A model generated the notes under the pieces. The model was given only the letters and a program-made list of their open reading frames with translations, had not been told where the DNA came from and did no database searches. Positions 25,015 through 36,099 of a stretch of 64,000 nt of DNA are shown here, one piece after another. Numbering within the stretch: position 1 is the first letter of the stretch; each line of letters opens with the position of its first letter. The stretch comes from Parietaria judaica (lineage: Eukaryota; Streptophyta; Magnoliopsida; Rosales; Urticaceae), in contig OX940872.1 in assembly GCA_954871525.1 (NCBI GenBank), positions 14,779,180 through 14,843,179 of the forward strand, written 5' to 3'. The position numbers were made by a program, and so were the translations under genes.

Positions 25015-25427
25015 CACTTTGTACAACAATAACTTTACTTATTTTCATTTATTTTCATCATAATAAATTATCACTATGTCAAGATATCAACCTTTTTCTA
25101 AAGGTTTATCAAACAATTAAGAACTCAATTGTTTACTCAAACTTGTATAGGATCTGAAATGAGAAATTTATTTAACGATAATGAAAATTGTCAAAAATAA
25201 AAGTTGAAGGGTTTTCAAATCACCCTTCAACAAAAAGATACTTATAGAAAAAAAATTGAGTAAAAAATAAAAAAATTGAGTGACTTCTGACAATTACTCC
25301 TTAGCTGCTGCTGAAAAACAAAGAATGTCACATATTACAGTTTTAGATCTTTGGAGAAAAGACATTTTAAAACAAATGTGTAATAAGAAACTTATCGGGT
25401 GAGACATTCACTAGTTTCATTCTTCTT
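25015..25427. other. Copia-2 region between gag and the A2 insertion
   Basis: AT-rich. The protease and integrase expected here are not readable in any frame. It looks like a deletion scar plus decayed sequence. Confidence 0.5.
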
Positions 25428-26232
25428 TTAATTTTGGAGCTTGGGCCAGTCTCTTTTCCAATGTCTCATTTCCTTGCAAAGGAAGCATTTTCCTTTCTCA
25501 GCAGATTTCTTGCCCCTTGTCTTTGGCTGGAAATTCTTTCCCCACATTTTCTTAGGACCGGGCCTTTTCTTCATCTTCGGGTTCTTAGAAGAAGATCCTT
25601 TCCTGAACGCCACGTTCAGTTCGGATTTCTTTTTGACCAAACCCGAGATGTCCTCAAAGGTTCACAATTCATTAATCAACTGTGTCAAACCATATTTCAT
25701 TTTGTTCATAATGTAATTGCTGGTGAATGGAACGAACTCAGGTGACAACGAGTTAAGGATAATGCTGATCTGAGATTTCTCATCCACCGTGGCCTTGTAC
25801 ATCTCAACCTCATTGAACCGATTCGTCATGCTCATAACATGATCGCGAACATACGTTCCTGATTTCATTTTGGGATTCATATAGCGACGAGTCGCATCAT
25901 GTTGAGCTTGCTCAGACTGCTTACCATACATCCCTTGGAGGGACTCCATGATCTCATAAGCAGTGTTCTTCTCCTCTAACTTGATTCTCAGCGAGTCAGA
26001 CATGCTAGCCAGCATGTATTCCTTAGCACGATTGTTCGCATGAACCCAAGAATCATAGAGTTCTTTTACACCTCTGGCGCTGTTAGCAGGCGGTGCTGGG
26101 GGAAATTCATCAGTAAGAACAAAACGAATGTTCTCACTGATAAGGACAATATTAATATTGCTCTTCTATTTCGGAAAGTTACTTCCTGCCAGAGTGTTGT
26201 TCGAAAGCAGTGACATGATATGATTCGACATT
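25428..26232 (-). pseudogene. Copia-2 gag remnant
   Basis: Starts MSNHIMSLLSNNTLAGSNF and continues through LTDEFPPAPPANSARGVKEL, YDSWVHANNRAKEYMLASMS, GMYGKQSEQAQHDATRRYMN and SLSPEFVPFTSNYIMNKMKY. This is the UBN2-type copia Gag. A stop interrupts it near 25661. After that comes a basic stretch and a zinc knuckle CFLCKEMRHWKRDW, in which the fourth ligand (Cys) is replaced by Trp. Broken and not expected to be functional. Confidence 0.9.
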
Positions 26233-26344
26233 TTATACTGGCATTGGAAAAGAAACTTATTAAAATTTATTATAGGTAGAATGTTTTAGGTAAAATAATT
26301 GGTTCGAAATAGTTACATGATGCAAACATGTTCTGGGAAAATTA

Positions 26345-26850
26345 CATGATGCAAACATGTCGTCTTCGTACACAGGCGCATCGTATATAGACTCATCGTA
26401 GATGAATTTCACGTATTCTGCCTCGTCGAATACAGACTCATTGTAGATGACTTCGGTATGTGCTTCTTCGTTGTATATGGCATTGTCGTAGTGGCTTCAT
26501 TGTACCCCGTGTCATCGTATAACAAGGGTTCGTCATAGACGACGTCGTTGTTCTCCACCTCATCAGGAATTTCCATATGGAACGGTGACTCCCAATATGT
26601 GTCGTTCTCGAGTCCATTCGTGTGCGGCCTCAGGGGGTGTGGAGCGTCGGCAAATGGCGCAAAAGGGTTGTCGTTATTAATAGTTTCGGCTCCACCAAGA
26701 GCAACAGGCGTTTTTGGAGAAGCATCTCCATTGCCTCAGCGAGCGCTACCAATCGTCAATGAACGCCGGCAAGATCTTCCCGTCGATAAACGTCATCGAA
26801 ATAAGCCTCCAACACTCCCCTACGTGAGTTTTTACGCGCCATTGAAATGA
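26345..26850 (-). pseudogene. Gypsy-type Gag N-terminus, decayed
   Basis: Begins MARKNSRRGVLEAYFDDVYR at 26841, 20-odd bases after a primer-binding site. Further on in another frame: NNDNPFAPFADAPHPL and TYWESPFHMEIPDE, typical of plant Ty3/gypsy Gag leaders. Then a Tyr/Asp/Glu-rich repeated stretch (VYDEP..YDD, IYNESVFDEAEY, IYDESIYDAPVYEDD) to about 26345. Frameshifts and stops are present. The left end joins the Copia-2 gag leader; which element inserted into which is unclear. Confidence 0.7.
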
Positions 26851-26859
26851 TTGGAATGA

Positions 26860-26871
26860 CTCTGATACCAA
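26860..26871 (-). other. Primer-binding site (initiator Met tRNA type)
   Basis: Reads TTGGTATCAGAG on the minus strand, complementary to the 3' end of plant initiator tRNA-Met. It places the gypsy 5' LTR to its right and gag to its left, as found. Confidence 0.8.
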
Positions 26872-27215
26872 CTAATGCAGCGAGGTATTATCAGAAAGAG
26901 AGAAACCATAAAATGTGACTCATAAAAGTCGACTTTTTCATTATAAATATCAAAAACTCAATATTACATAAACAAGTCTCTACTATTTGTACCGAAACAT
27001 ATGCGAAAGAAGAGGAAGACAAATGGTAAAAAAAAGCAGCAAATAAAGAAATCAATAAATGAAAATAAATGACGTAAATAACATACTTATAGAGAGAAAA
27101 TAATCATAATAAAAGCGAATAATAAAGACTCAACTCAACCCTATAATGGGGCCAATTAAGAAAGCCAGAACCCGGGCTCCCATGCGATCCATGCACACGT
27201 CATTTCCGGCATGTT
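26872..27215 (-). repeat. Probable 5' LTR of the gypsy gag fragment
   Basis: Follows the PBS on the upstream side. It contains a TATA-like TTATAAATA near 26941-26949. Outer boundary not certain: it lies before the foldback repeat at 27259, perhaps at TTCCGGCA near 27210. No partner LTR was found in the window. Confidence 0.45.
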
Positions 27216-27239
27216 GGTCCCACGCCTCTATCATTTCGT

Positions 27240-29459
27240 TTACGTATTTTGAATTTGTCTTGCTGCCATGTTAGGCCAAATTGGTGATATTATAGTTATA
27301 TTACGTGATGGTAAATTAGGTATTATCTTTGAAAATGGAGATTCTATTTGGTTTTCGAAGGTAATACAACAACAACGTAATACAACTATAATATCACCAA
27401 TCGGCCTAATACCAAAAGGTTAAAAATAACAATATCTAAGTTAGTTGTAGTAAAAATTATATTTATGTACAATATATACATTATACTAGTACGTACTATA
27501 CAAACACACTTTCACATTAACAACCACAACTTGATAAATTTTGGTGGGACATCTACACTCGCTCTAATTTCTAAATTCAGTTGTTAAGATTATTTAATTA
27601 TCAAAGTTTTAATCACAAAACTTCCCTTGAAAGACTTAAATTACAGAAGCTATGTATTTCGTTTATGTATTTTCTTTGTGCCTTGACTTTATCAGGCCGT
27701 TGTTGATTTTGAATTCGTCTTGCTACCATATTAGGAAAAATGGGTGATATTATAGTTGTATTATGTAATGGTAAATTAAGTATTATTATTAATATAAATA
27801 GAGATCCTATTTGGTGTATATTTTCGTTTTGAAGATATTACCTAATTAATTAGCACCACGTAATACAACTATAATATCACCATTCGGCCATGAAGACAAA
27901 TTCAAGTGGTGTTTAATTAGCATTAAAGTGTTCAATTAACGTCTTGCTGCCATGTTAGGAAAAATTGGTGATATTATAGTTGTATTATGTAGTGGTAAAT
28001 GAAGTATTATTAATAAAAATGGAGATCCTATTTGGCGTATATTTTCTTTTTGAAGATATTACCCAACTAAATAGCACCAGGTAATACAACTATAATATCA
28101 CCATTCGGCCTTACATGAGAAGACAAATTCAAATGGTGTTTAATTTGCATTAAAAAGTTTAATTAATGTCTTGCTGCCATGTTAGGACAAATTGGTGATA
28201 TTATAGTGTATTATGTAGTGGTAAATTAAGTATTATTAATAAAAATGGAGACCCTATTTGGTGTATATTTTTCGTTTTGAAGATATTACCTAATTAATTA
28301 GCACGACGTAATACAACTATAATATCACCATTCGGGCTAACATGAAGACAAATTCAAATGGTGTTTAATTAGCATAAAAGTGTTCAATTAACGTCTTGCT
28401 GCCATGTTAGGACAAAGTGGTGATATTATAGCTGTATTATGTAGTGGTAAATTAAGTATTATTATTAAAATGGAGATCGCATTTGGTGTATATTTTTGTT
28501 TTGAAGATATTACCTAATTAATTGGCACCACGTAATACAATTATAATATCACCATTCGGCCTAACTTGAAGAAAAATTCAAATGGTGTTTAATTAGCATT
28601 AAAGTGTTTAATTAACGTCTTGCTGCCATGTTAGGACAAATTGGTGATATTGTAGCTGTATTATGTAGTGGTAAACTAAGTATTATTATTAAAAATAGAG
28701 ACCCTACTTGGTGTATATTTTTGTTTTGAAGATATTACTTAATTAATTAACACCACGTAATACAACTATAATATCACCATTGGGCCTAACATGAAGATAA
28801 ATTCAAATAGTATTTAATTAGCATTAAAGTGTTTAATTAATTGAGTCTTTAATGTTTAGATTATACGTACCCAACGTAACATCAAAATTTTAAATATAAG
28901 AATATCTAACTTAGTTGTAATAAAAATTATATTTATGTACAATATAATATATATAACTTATACTAGTACGTACTATGCAAACACACTTTCACATTAACAA
29001 CCAACATGATAAGTATTGGCGGGACATCTACGCTCACTGTAAATTCATTTGTTAAGATTATTTAGCTATCATATTTTCAATCACAAAACTTTCCCTTGAA
29101 AGACTTAAAATATAGAAGCTATGGATTTCGTTGTATTTTGTTTGTGCTTGAATTTAAAAAGTCGTTATTGATTTTGAATTTGTCTTGCTGCCATGTTATT
29201 CTAAATTGGTGATACTAAAGTTGTATTACTTTGTGGTAAATTAGGTATTATCTTTGAAAATGGAGATTCTATTTGGTTTATATTCATGTTTTGGAAGATA
29301 ATATCTAATTAATTACCACCACTTAATACAACTATAATATCACCAATCGGCCTAACATGAAGAAAAATTCAAATTGTTTTTAATTAGCATTAAAATTCTT
29401 AATCATTGTCTATTAATGTTTAGTATATACGTACCCAACCTAACACAAAAATTTTAAGG
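27240..29459. repeat. Complex array of foldback (hairpin) units and their tails
   Basis: The motif CTTGCTGCCATGTTAGG or a variant recurs at 27259, 27719, 27943, 28170, 28395, 28619 and 29184. Each marks a unit with left arm GGTGATATTATAGTTGTATT and a right arm that is its reverse complement. The middle five are in tandem at 224-227 bp. The outer ones are separated by a shared tail of about 290 bp (27430-27718 and 28870-29183) that begins near ATATCTAA(G/C)TTAGTTGTA and holds CACACTTTCACATTAACAAC. It looks like a MITE-like foldback element that has become a small satellite. No coding frame. Confidence 0.85.
27719..28850. repeat. Tandem array of five 225-bp foldback units
   Basis: Unit starts at 27719, 27943, 28170, 28395 and 28619. 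Each can fold into a hairpin of about 60-bp arms separated by about 70 bp containing TGGAGA(T/C)CCTATTTGG. Copies differ by scattered substitutions and single-base indels, so the array is not brand new. Confidence 0.85.
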
Positions 29460-29669
29460 GTTAATTGCGGCAATAATGCACAACTTTTGGTCAAGAGGGG
29501 TTTTAGGTCCCGAACCTTTCGAAGTGTGGGCTAAAATACACAACGTTTGTTGAATGTAAACTCAGTTGGTACTTCCATTAGGGATGTTAACTTTTGCTGA
29601 TGTGGCATCGTTAAACCGCCAATTGAATTGCCAATGTTAACTAAGCCATGAAGCCCGACTAAGATCGGA
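29460..29669. other. Fragment of an unclassified transposon
   Basis: Begins GGGTTAATTGCGGCAATAAT and contains GGTCCCGAACCTTTCGAAG and GATGTGGCATCG, a non-coding pattern common in plant genomes as dispersed repeat ends. It replaces the first 375 bp or so of the Gypsy-1 5' LTR. I cannot assign a superfamily. Confidence 0.4.
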
Positions 29670-30615
29670 ATGGAGGTGTTAGCAAGAAGGGAAGTGCCCG
29701 ATCGCCGATCTGCCGAACGGAGGCTCTGGTCCTCAGCGGTCGCTGACCTATATCCCGAGTCCCACGAATTTTCGGTAACGGGTCGGAGGACCCAGTCAGG
29801 GCACGATCACTGACATCAAGATTCCAGCCTCTGAAGACATCCAGATGCAAGCACAGTCACAAGAAAACTGAAGATCGGCCTTAGACCGACTCAAAATAGA
29901 AGAAGATGAGGCGGATAGCGCAGAAGTGCGGTGGTTCAATCCACCGCAACGCACCAACACCAGAATGTGTGTCAAAGACGAGGGAGAGCTCTGCAACCAC
30001 CTCAACCAAGGTGAAGATCTATGACAGCGCATCAACTAATCACTGACCTGCAGTATAGAAGTTTTGGTTCTCAGCGCCATCGACCTTTATCCTGAGTCTT
30101 AGGGCTTTGTGGTAACAGGTCAGAGGACCCTGTCCCAGTCCAACGGTAAGCGGAGCGTCCAATCTACTGAAGGAGCTAGTCAGAGGGGAAGAGCCAAAGG
30201 AATTCGTGGCTCACCGGAGGAATCGCCGACTCTCCAGAAGAAGGTCCGAGCGCCGTTCGAGTCTCGTCTTCGCCGTCAGCTCCCCGAGCTCACCGGAGGA
30301 CCGACTCCCTAGAGATAAGGCGCCGGTGGAATCCACGTCTCCACCACCATCAACGCTAGGATCATCTAGGCCAGCTAGGAACAACTCCATCAACGCATGC
30401 TTTGTACTATGAGATGACCTGATCCTACTTTGCTGCAAGTGGGTACGTAGGAAGCCTCACTACAGTTAACGAGGCGCGACGTTACATCATGATCACCTTA
30501 AAAGTCCAAGAAGACTAACCCCTAAGCCCAAAAGAAAGTCAACAAACGACAAGGGGCCCGGCCCAATCCGCACAACTGGGCCGTACAGTATTTGATCCAT
30601 TTTTTGACATTAATA
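29670..30615 (+). repeat. 5' LTR of Gypsy-1, 5'-truncated and with a captured gag segment
   Basis: Aligns with the 3' LTR from TGTTAGCAAG (29677, matching 37044) to GACATTAATA (matching GACATCAACA at 37777-37786). It contains a 233-bp insert at 29815-30047 that is not in the 3' LTR but closely resembles the element's own gag leader at about 31025-31238. The insert is bounded by the 9-bp repeat ATCACTGAC (29806-29814 and 30039-30047). Confidence 0.85.
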
Positions 30616-30640
30616 TTTTTGCGCTAAAAGGACGGGGCCA
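30616..30640 (+). other. Degenerate primer-binding site of Gypsy-1
   Basis: TTTTGCGCTAAAAGGACGGG follows the LTR end. It resembles the TTGGCGC-type site of Tat elements with changes. Position is correct but identity is low. Confidence 0.4.
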
Positions 30641-31024
30641 TCGAGATCAATCCTTTGAGTACACTCCCAGCGATCAAGTTTTCAACCTATTCTTTTCACT
30701 TTCCAGGATGTCGACCAAGTCAACAGAACATACCATATCCCGCCCAGCGGCCAGTGTTGCCCAAAACACATGAGCTCAAGTCGAGGCACGCCATAACCAA
30801 GCTCGAAACCAACCAGATACGAGCATATGCCAAGACCAAACGACCAACAAGCGCGATGAGCGGATGGCACGGTAGAAGATAGCGTCTTTCAGCTAACCGA
30901 GGTAATTTCCAAACACCTCATGCCCGACACCAACATCTAAGAAGTCGCCGACAAAGATGGGAGTGCAACGGAGAAGCTCTAGAGCCCACGCCGAGGGAAC
31001 ACCCTGAGGCATGACGTCACCTAG

Positions 31025-32060
31025 CCTATGAAGAAATCCAAATGACAGCACAGTCAGAGGCAAACCAAAGATTGGCCTAGGACTGACTTAGAAGAGAGGA
31101 AGATTTGGCCGATAGCGCAGAATTGCGGAGGTTCAACCCGCCACAACGCACCAACACCAGAGCGTGTGCCGAATACAAGGGACACCTCCGCAACCACCTC
31201 AACCAAGATGAAGATCTACGACAACATATCAACCAACAAGGAGAGATTCCCCGTCGTCAGCAATATTCAGAAGACATCGATACACAAACGTTTGAAAGAC
31301 CTCACCTCACCACCACGCATCGGGCAGCCAGAAGTGAAGACGTCATCGCGACGCCTCCGACAATGTCACCACCACCCGATGCAGGATGGAAGAACGCCTT
31401 CTAAGCATTGGAGAAGCAAGTGGGAGAGCTTGCCGCCATAAAGTACGCGAATCCGGACGTCTGAAGCATAGTGAAGGGAACCATCTCTCCCTTGCTATTC
31501 ACCTGCTTGCCAAATACATCGATGGAAATATTTTCTTCCCGCTGAAACTGGTCTACAACGGCACCAGTGACCCCACATATCACCTGGTACAATACCAGCT
31601 CTCCATGCGTGTGAAGAAGTGTTCTGTTTCCACGATGTTTCAAGCCTTTTTCCTTACCCTCGCAGGCCCCGCCTTCGAGTGGTACCAACAACTCCTGAAG
31701 GGCTTCATAGTATCCTTCGAAGAATTGAACATGTTCATAGAAAAGGCCAACAAGGTTACCAATTACACTGACTACGGCGCTGATCGAAGGTCTCCACAAA
31801 GGTGACTTCCTACAATCCCTTCTCGCAAACCGGCTGACTTCTATGGCGGATTTAATGGCACGAGCGGCACAACAAATCTTGATTGAAAAGTACCTCGATA
31901 ATCAAGCCGGCATAAACTAAGGAGAACGATCACGGGACAACCACAAATGCAATGACGACGAGCCACATAGGAAGAAACAACGAGAGCAACAAAACTCCAG
32001 AAGACGACCTCAGTGGCCTAAACGAGCAAAGAAGTTCTGAAAAGACATGAGCTTCACTCT
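31025..32060 (+). pseudogene. Gypsy-1 gag remnant
   Basis: The best stretch is 31480-31780: KYIDGNIFFPLKLVYNGTSD, HLVQYQLSMRVK, FLTLAGPAFEWYQQLLKGFI, SFEELNMFIEKANKVTNY, matching the plant retrotransposon Gag core (YDGTSDP..., LxGxAxxWY). It is followed by LANRLTSMADLMARAAQQIL in another frame and a basic tail to about 32040. The N-terminal part (31025-31240) is the segment that was also copied into the 5' LTR. Several stops. Confidence 0.85.
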
Positions 32061-32965
32061 GGTGACAACGACACCGACAATGATATTTTGTTTACGCGAA
32101 GACAAGTTTGACCCCCGTCAACCACATGTTGAAAAGGCCAAAATCGATAAGATCTGATACTGCGAGTTCCACCAGGACCACATACACCTGACATTTGAGT
32201 GCTGGCAGATTAGAAAGAAAATTGAACAATTGATTCAAGAAGAACAACTCAATTTTTTTTTCAAGAAGCTGATAGCAGGAAACGGGTTGTCCGCCAACCA
32301 ACAAGCAAGAGACCAAACAACCACATGATGAAAATCCAAATGGGTCCTGCCAAAATGAAGGCCAAGGATGGAGCAAAGCCCCTTAGTACAACGTCATGTC
32401 AACCATCCTAGGTGAACCCGAGACCGGCGACTTTAGTAACAAGCAAAAGAGATACGTCTGAGCCTTAGAACGAGACAAAGAAGTACACCAGGTCAACCTG
32501 ACATGCCTCACATATCCACCGGTAATACTCCCTAGCAAGGCGATAACCTTCACGGAGGAGGAAGCCCAAGAAATCTCACATCCGCACAACAACGCAATCG
32601 TTGTCGAAACATTAATCGCTAACAATAAGATACAACGAGTGTTGATTGACAATGAAAGTACGGCAAAGATCATCTTCAAGGCGACTCTTGACCGCATGAG
32701 CTTGGGAGAAATCTCCCCGACACCGATCAAGACCCCACTCTACGAATTCAACGGAAAACCACTCGTTGCTGAAGGTACTGTCGAACTACCAACAACGTAC
32801 GAGTTAGAATATGGGGCCCAAACCACCAAAATGGTCAGTTACCTCATTGTAGACCAAGCGTCAGCCTACAACATCATCCTGGCAAGGCCAACTCTCAACA
32901 AGCTCCAGGCTATCACTTTCACCTTTAACCTGCTAGTCAAGTTCCTAACCAAGGATGAGATATGA
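32061..32965 (+). pseudogene. Gypsy-1 gag C-terminus and aspartic protease
   Basis: Zinc-knuckle-like CEFHQDHIHLTFECWQIRKKIE at about 32160-32225 corresponds to the C-x2-H...C of Tat Gag (first Cys after a stop). The protease is clear in 32639-32965: VLIDNESTAKIIF (active site normally D-N-G-S, here D-N-E-S), TPLYEFNGKPLVAEGTVELP, LIVDQASAYNIILARPTLN. The Gly to Glu change next to the catalytic Asp would be expected to harm activity. Confidence 0.85.
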
Positions 32966-33011
32966 GTAATGACAGGATGCCAACAAGAGTCAAGAACATG
33001 TTACGCCCAAG

Positions 33012-33900
33012 ATGGACTGTGAGCGCCCCACTGACCCCGGAGAGGCGCAAATATTTGGCGAGCTAGATCCTAGACACAAGAGACGCAAGGCGACAATGAC
33101 ACCCTCCTCTGATGTGAACCAGATAACGATTGACGAGGAGATACCCGAGAGAACCGTCACGATCGGTGCCCAACTGTTAATCATGATTAAGACTCAACTA
33201 ATCGCCTTTCTACGAGAGTTCAAGGACGTCTTCACGTGGTCGCACACTAACATGCCCAAAATCGAACTCGAGATCGCTTTTCACCGAATCAATATTGAAA
33301 AAGGAAAAGCCCAAAAGGGACAATGAAGACGGGTGTTTAACCCTGAGCGATATCAAGCGATCAACGAAGAAGTCAACAATTGCATTGCTGCTAATTTCAT
33401 CCAAAAAGTCACATATCCCTACTGAGTGTCCAACATCGTAATGGTCAAGAAGCCCAACCTAAAATGGAAAATATGCATAGACTACTCTGATCTCAAAGCC
33501 CGATCAGATGAACACGAACTTTGTCATCGATCGCGGCCTCTACTGCTACAAAATCATGCTATTCGGACTCAAGAACGCTGGAGCTACATACCACCGCTTA
33601 GTTAACTTAATGTTCGCCGCACTAATAAGAAACACGATGGAGGTGTATGTTGATGACATGATCGTCAAAAGTCTCCAGGCGAGGGACCACATCAAGGATC
33701 TGCGACAAACATTTCTGCTCCTTTAAAGATATCAAATGAAGCTGAACCCCTCAATATGCATATTCGGGGTCGAATCCAAAAAGGTTTTAGGATTTATTTA
33801 AACCAGCGCGTGATCGAAGCAAATCCCGAGAAGATACGAGCCCTGCTCGAGATGAGAGCCCTTAGAGAATCAAATAGGTCCTCCTCGACGAAGAAGAATA
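33012..33900 (+). pseudogene. Gypsy-1 reverse transcriptase with internal deletion
   Basis: N-terminal part: KDVFTWSHTNMPKIELEIAF, NPERYQAINEEVNNCIAANF, VMVKKPNLKWKICIDYSDLK. It then jumps to NTNFVIDRGLYCYKIMLFGL, KNAGATYHRLVNLMF, VYVDDMIVKSLQ and DLRQTF. About 50-60 residues expected between DYSDLK and the IDRGLY block, including the first catalytic Asp of the palm (the FMDAYSG-type motif), are absent, with a frameshift at the join. The second catalytic pair (VDD) remains. Stops follow from 33723. Confidence 0.85.
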
Positions 33901-34099
33901 AAACCTTTTTGGATTAGCAACTTTCGAAGAAGAAAATAAGCAACTTTCGATCTACAATATTAGCAAGGCCCTCCTCGACGCCGACACGTGTTACAAACAG
34001 ATCAAGAATTTAGCGCTCGCACTAGTCACCATTGCGAAGAGGCTCCGACCATACTTTCAAACTCACTAGATCGTGGTTCGAGCGGAGCACCCCGTACGA

Positions 34100-34680
34100 A
34101 AAGCTCTTCTCAAAAGAAAATCGTCACAAATACGGCTTTGAATACCAGCCCTAGGCCGCCATCAAAGGTCAAGCCATGCAAAACTCCATCGCTTAGTTCA
34201 CCTACGACACCCAAGTTGAGACAGAAGACGAATGCGAGAGGATCCCCCAAGTCACCAAGAGAAAAGCTGCCCTCGACGGGCCGATATGGAACCTGCACAT
34301 CGATAGTGCCTTAAACGCCCACGGACCAAGAGCCGGCATCGTGTTCACAAACTACGAGGGAGAAAAGCTGCAATATGCCATCAGGTTTGGATTTAAAGCT
34401 TCAAACAACAAAGCCGAATACAAAGTGCTTGTTGCCGGATTCAAGATCGCCCAGAAGCTCAAAGTAGAGAATCTACGGATACGCTGCGACTCCAACCTGA
34501 TCCTGAAGCATGTCGACATGGAATATCAGGCAAAGGAAGAAAAAATGGTGGCTTATCTCGCCGAGGCACAACGTCACTTAGAGTTCCTAGCTTAGTACAA
34601 GATAGCCAAAATCCAGGCAAAAACACTAAAATAGACACGCTAGCTCGGATGGCATCAGCGCCGATGACGAAGAACTAGGA
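34100..34680 (+). pseudogene. Gypsy-1 RNase H
   Basis: WNLHIDSALNAHGPRAGIVF, NYEGEKLQYAIRFGFKASNN, KAEYKVLVAGFKIAQKLKVE and IRCDSNLILKHVDMEYQAKE. Plant-retrotransposon RNase H with catalytic Asp (LHID), Glu (AEY) and Asp (CDS) visible. A stop at 34595 (LEFLA*) and one or more frameshifts after it. Confidence 0.85.
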
Positions 34681-34699
34681 AAAGTCCCTGTCGAGGCTC

Positions 34700-35845
34700 T
34701 TGAGCGCCCCTATTTTGGGAAAACTCAAGTCCTCGCCACGACCGACGAGGCCAAAGACACCTGGATGACGCCAATAATCAAGTACTTGGAGCACGCAACC
34801 CTGCCTATGGATCAAAATGAGGCCAAGCGACTCAAATTCCGAGCCACTAAATATATGATGTACGAAGACAACCTTTACCAACTTGGATTCATGTAGCATA
34901 TCCTAAAATGCCTCATCGAAGATGAGGCCAACCTTGTCACGCTGGGAGATCCCTCGCTCTCAAGGTCCTAAAACAAGGATACTTTTGGACCACTCTCAAG
35001 AAAGACGCCAGCCCCTAGTTCGGTGTTACTCGGTCATTGTCCCACGTCCCTTACCTAAATGGGGAATCGAATTGATCGGCAAGCTGTCCAAAGCCATGAG
35101 AGGAGTCAAACACGCCTTCTTCGCAATTGATTACTTACTAAATGGGTAGAGGCGGAACCCATAAGAAAAATTATGCAAACTAACACGACAAACTTCATCT
35201 AGCACAGAATAACATGCCGACACGGGATACCCAAATCTCTCATTACATACAACGCCAAGCAGTTTGACAATGTAGACCTCCACGCCTTTTGCAGCGAGCT
35301 CGGGATCAACAACACGTACTGGTCACTGATCTACCTGCAAGAGAACGGACAAGTTGAGTCAACCAACAAAGAACACAAGAAGATTCTGAAGAAAAAGCTC
35401 AACGAAAAGAATGCCACTGGTGAAACTCCGTTTGCTCTGACCTTTGGCGTCGAGGCCGTCATACCAGCCGAGATAGTTGTCCCATCACCCCGAGTAGAAT
35501 TATTCAACGAGGAAAAAAATACGAGGCTCTTCGCCAGAAGCTCGACCTGATCAAAGAAACACAGAACAAGGCTTACACCCGCCTAGCCGCGCAAAATCTA
35601 GTCGTGGATCGATACTACAACTCCAAGTTCAAAGCCAGATGCTTCACAGAAGGAAGTTTTCTCCTAAAAAAAGTTGGACCAAACACCCAAGTCCACGGCG
35701 CCGGAGTCCTCGGACCCACATGGGAAGGCCAGTACATCATCAGCAAAGTCATATGAGACGGCACGTACCGCATCAAAGAAATGGGGCATAAAATAATCAC
35801 TCACCCATGGATCGTTGAACACCTCAAGCAGTATCACTTATAGCT
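34700..35845 (+). pseudogene. Gypsy-1 integrase
   Basis: Start region: RLKFRATKYMMYEDNLYQLG. Core: ITYNAKQFDNVDLHAFCSEL, GINNTYWS, NGQVESTNKEHKKILKKKLN, TGETPFALTFGVEAVIPAEI. C-terminus: DRYYNSKFKARCFTEGSFLL, LGPTWEGQYIISKV, HPWIVEHLKQYHL, ending at a stop at 35839-35841. The LPG-VLWAYRTT stretch before TGETPF is missing, the Asp in the T-D-N motif is replaced by Tyr (ITYNAKQF), and there are several stops. Confidence 0.85.
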
Positions 35846-36099
35846 GACACCCCTGCCAAGAGAACGACGAAATTGTAACTTCTTCACCACTTTTGATGTA
35901 AACAAGACATGAGAATAACCTTTATCGCCAAAGAATGTAAATATTTGCTCATCATGAATGAAGAACGCCCAACGAGCCACATTTTTTTCACCTCTCTAAA
36001 ATCTCTATTGAAATTCTCCAATAGGCTTCCAAAGTAAAAGTTGCTACTTTTGCCCACAAGATTTCTCACAAGCTTCCCAGATTACACGGAGACTGTGGG

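Larger units (their letters stand above)
17697..26240 (-). mobile_element. Copia-2: family A Ty1/copia element with about 2.8-kb LTRs
   Basis: Order on the minus strand: gag (26232 to 25428), a gap, RT and RNase H (about 21990 to 20581), polypurine tract, 3' LTR (20466 to 17697). Protease, most of integrase and the 5' LTR are missing, so the element is internally deleted and truncated on the right. A solo LTR of its own family (22253-25009) with target duplication CTTGT sits between gag and RT. It lies against the integrase end of Copia-1, so it was probably inserted into Copia-1. Gag looks like the UBN2/DUF4219 type seen in several plant copia lineages. Confidence 0.8.
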
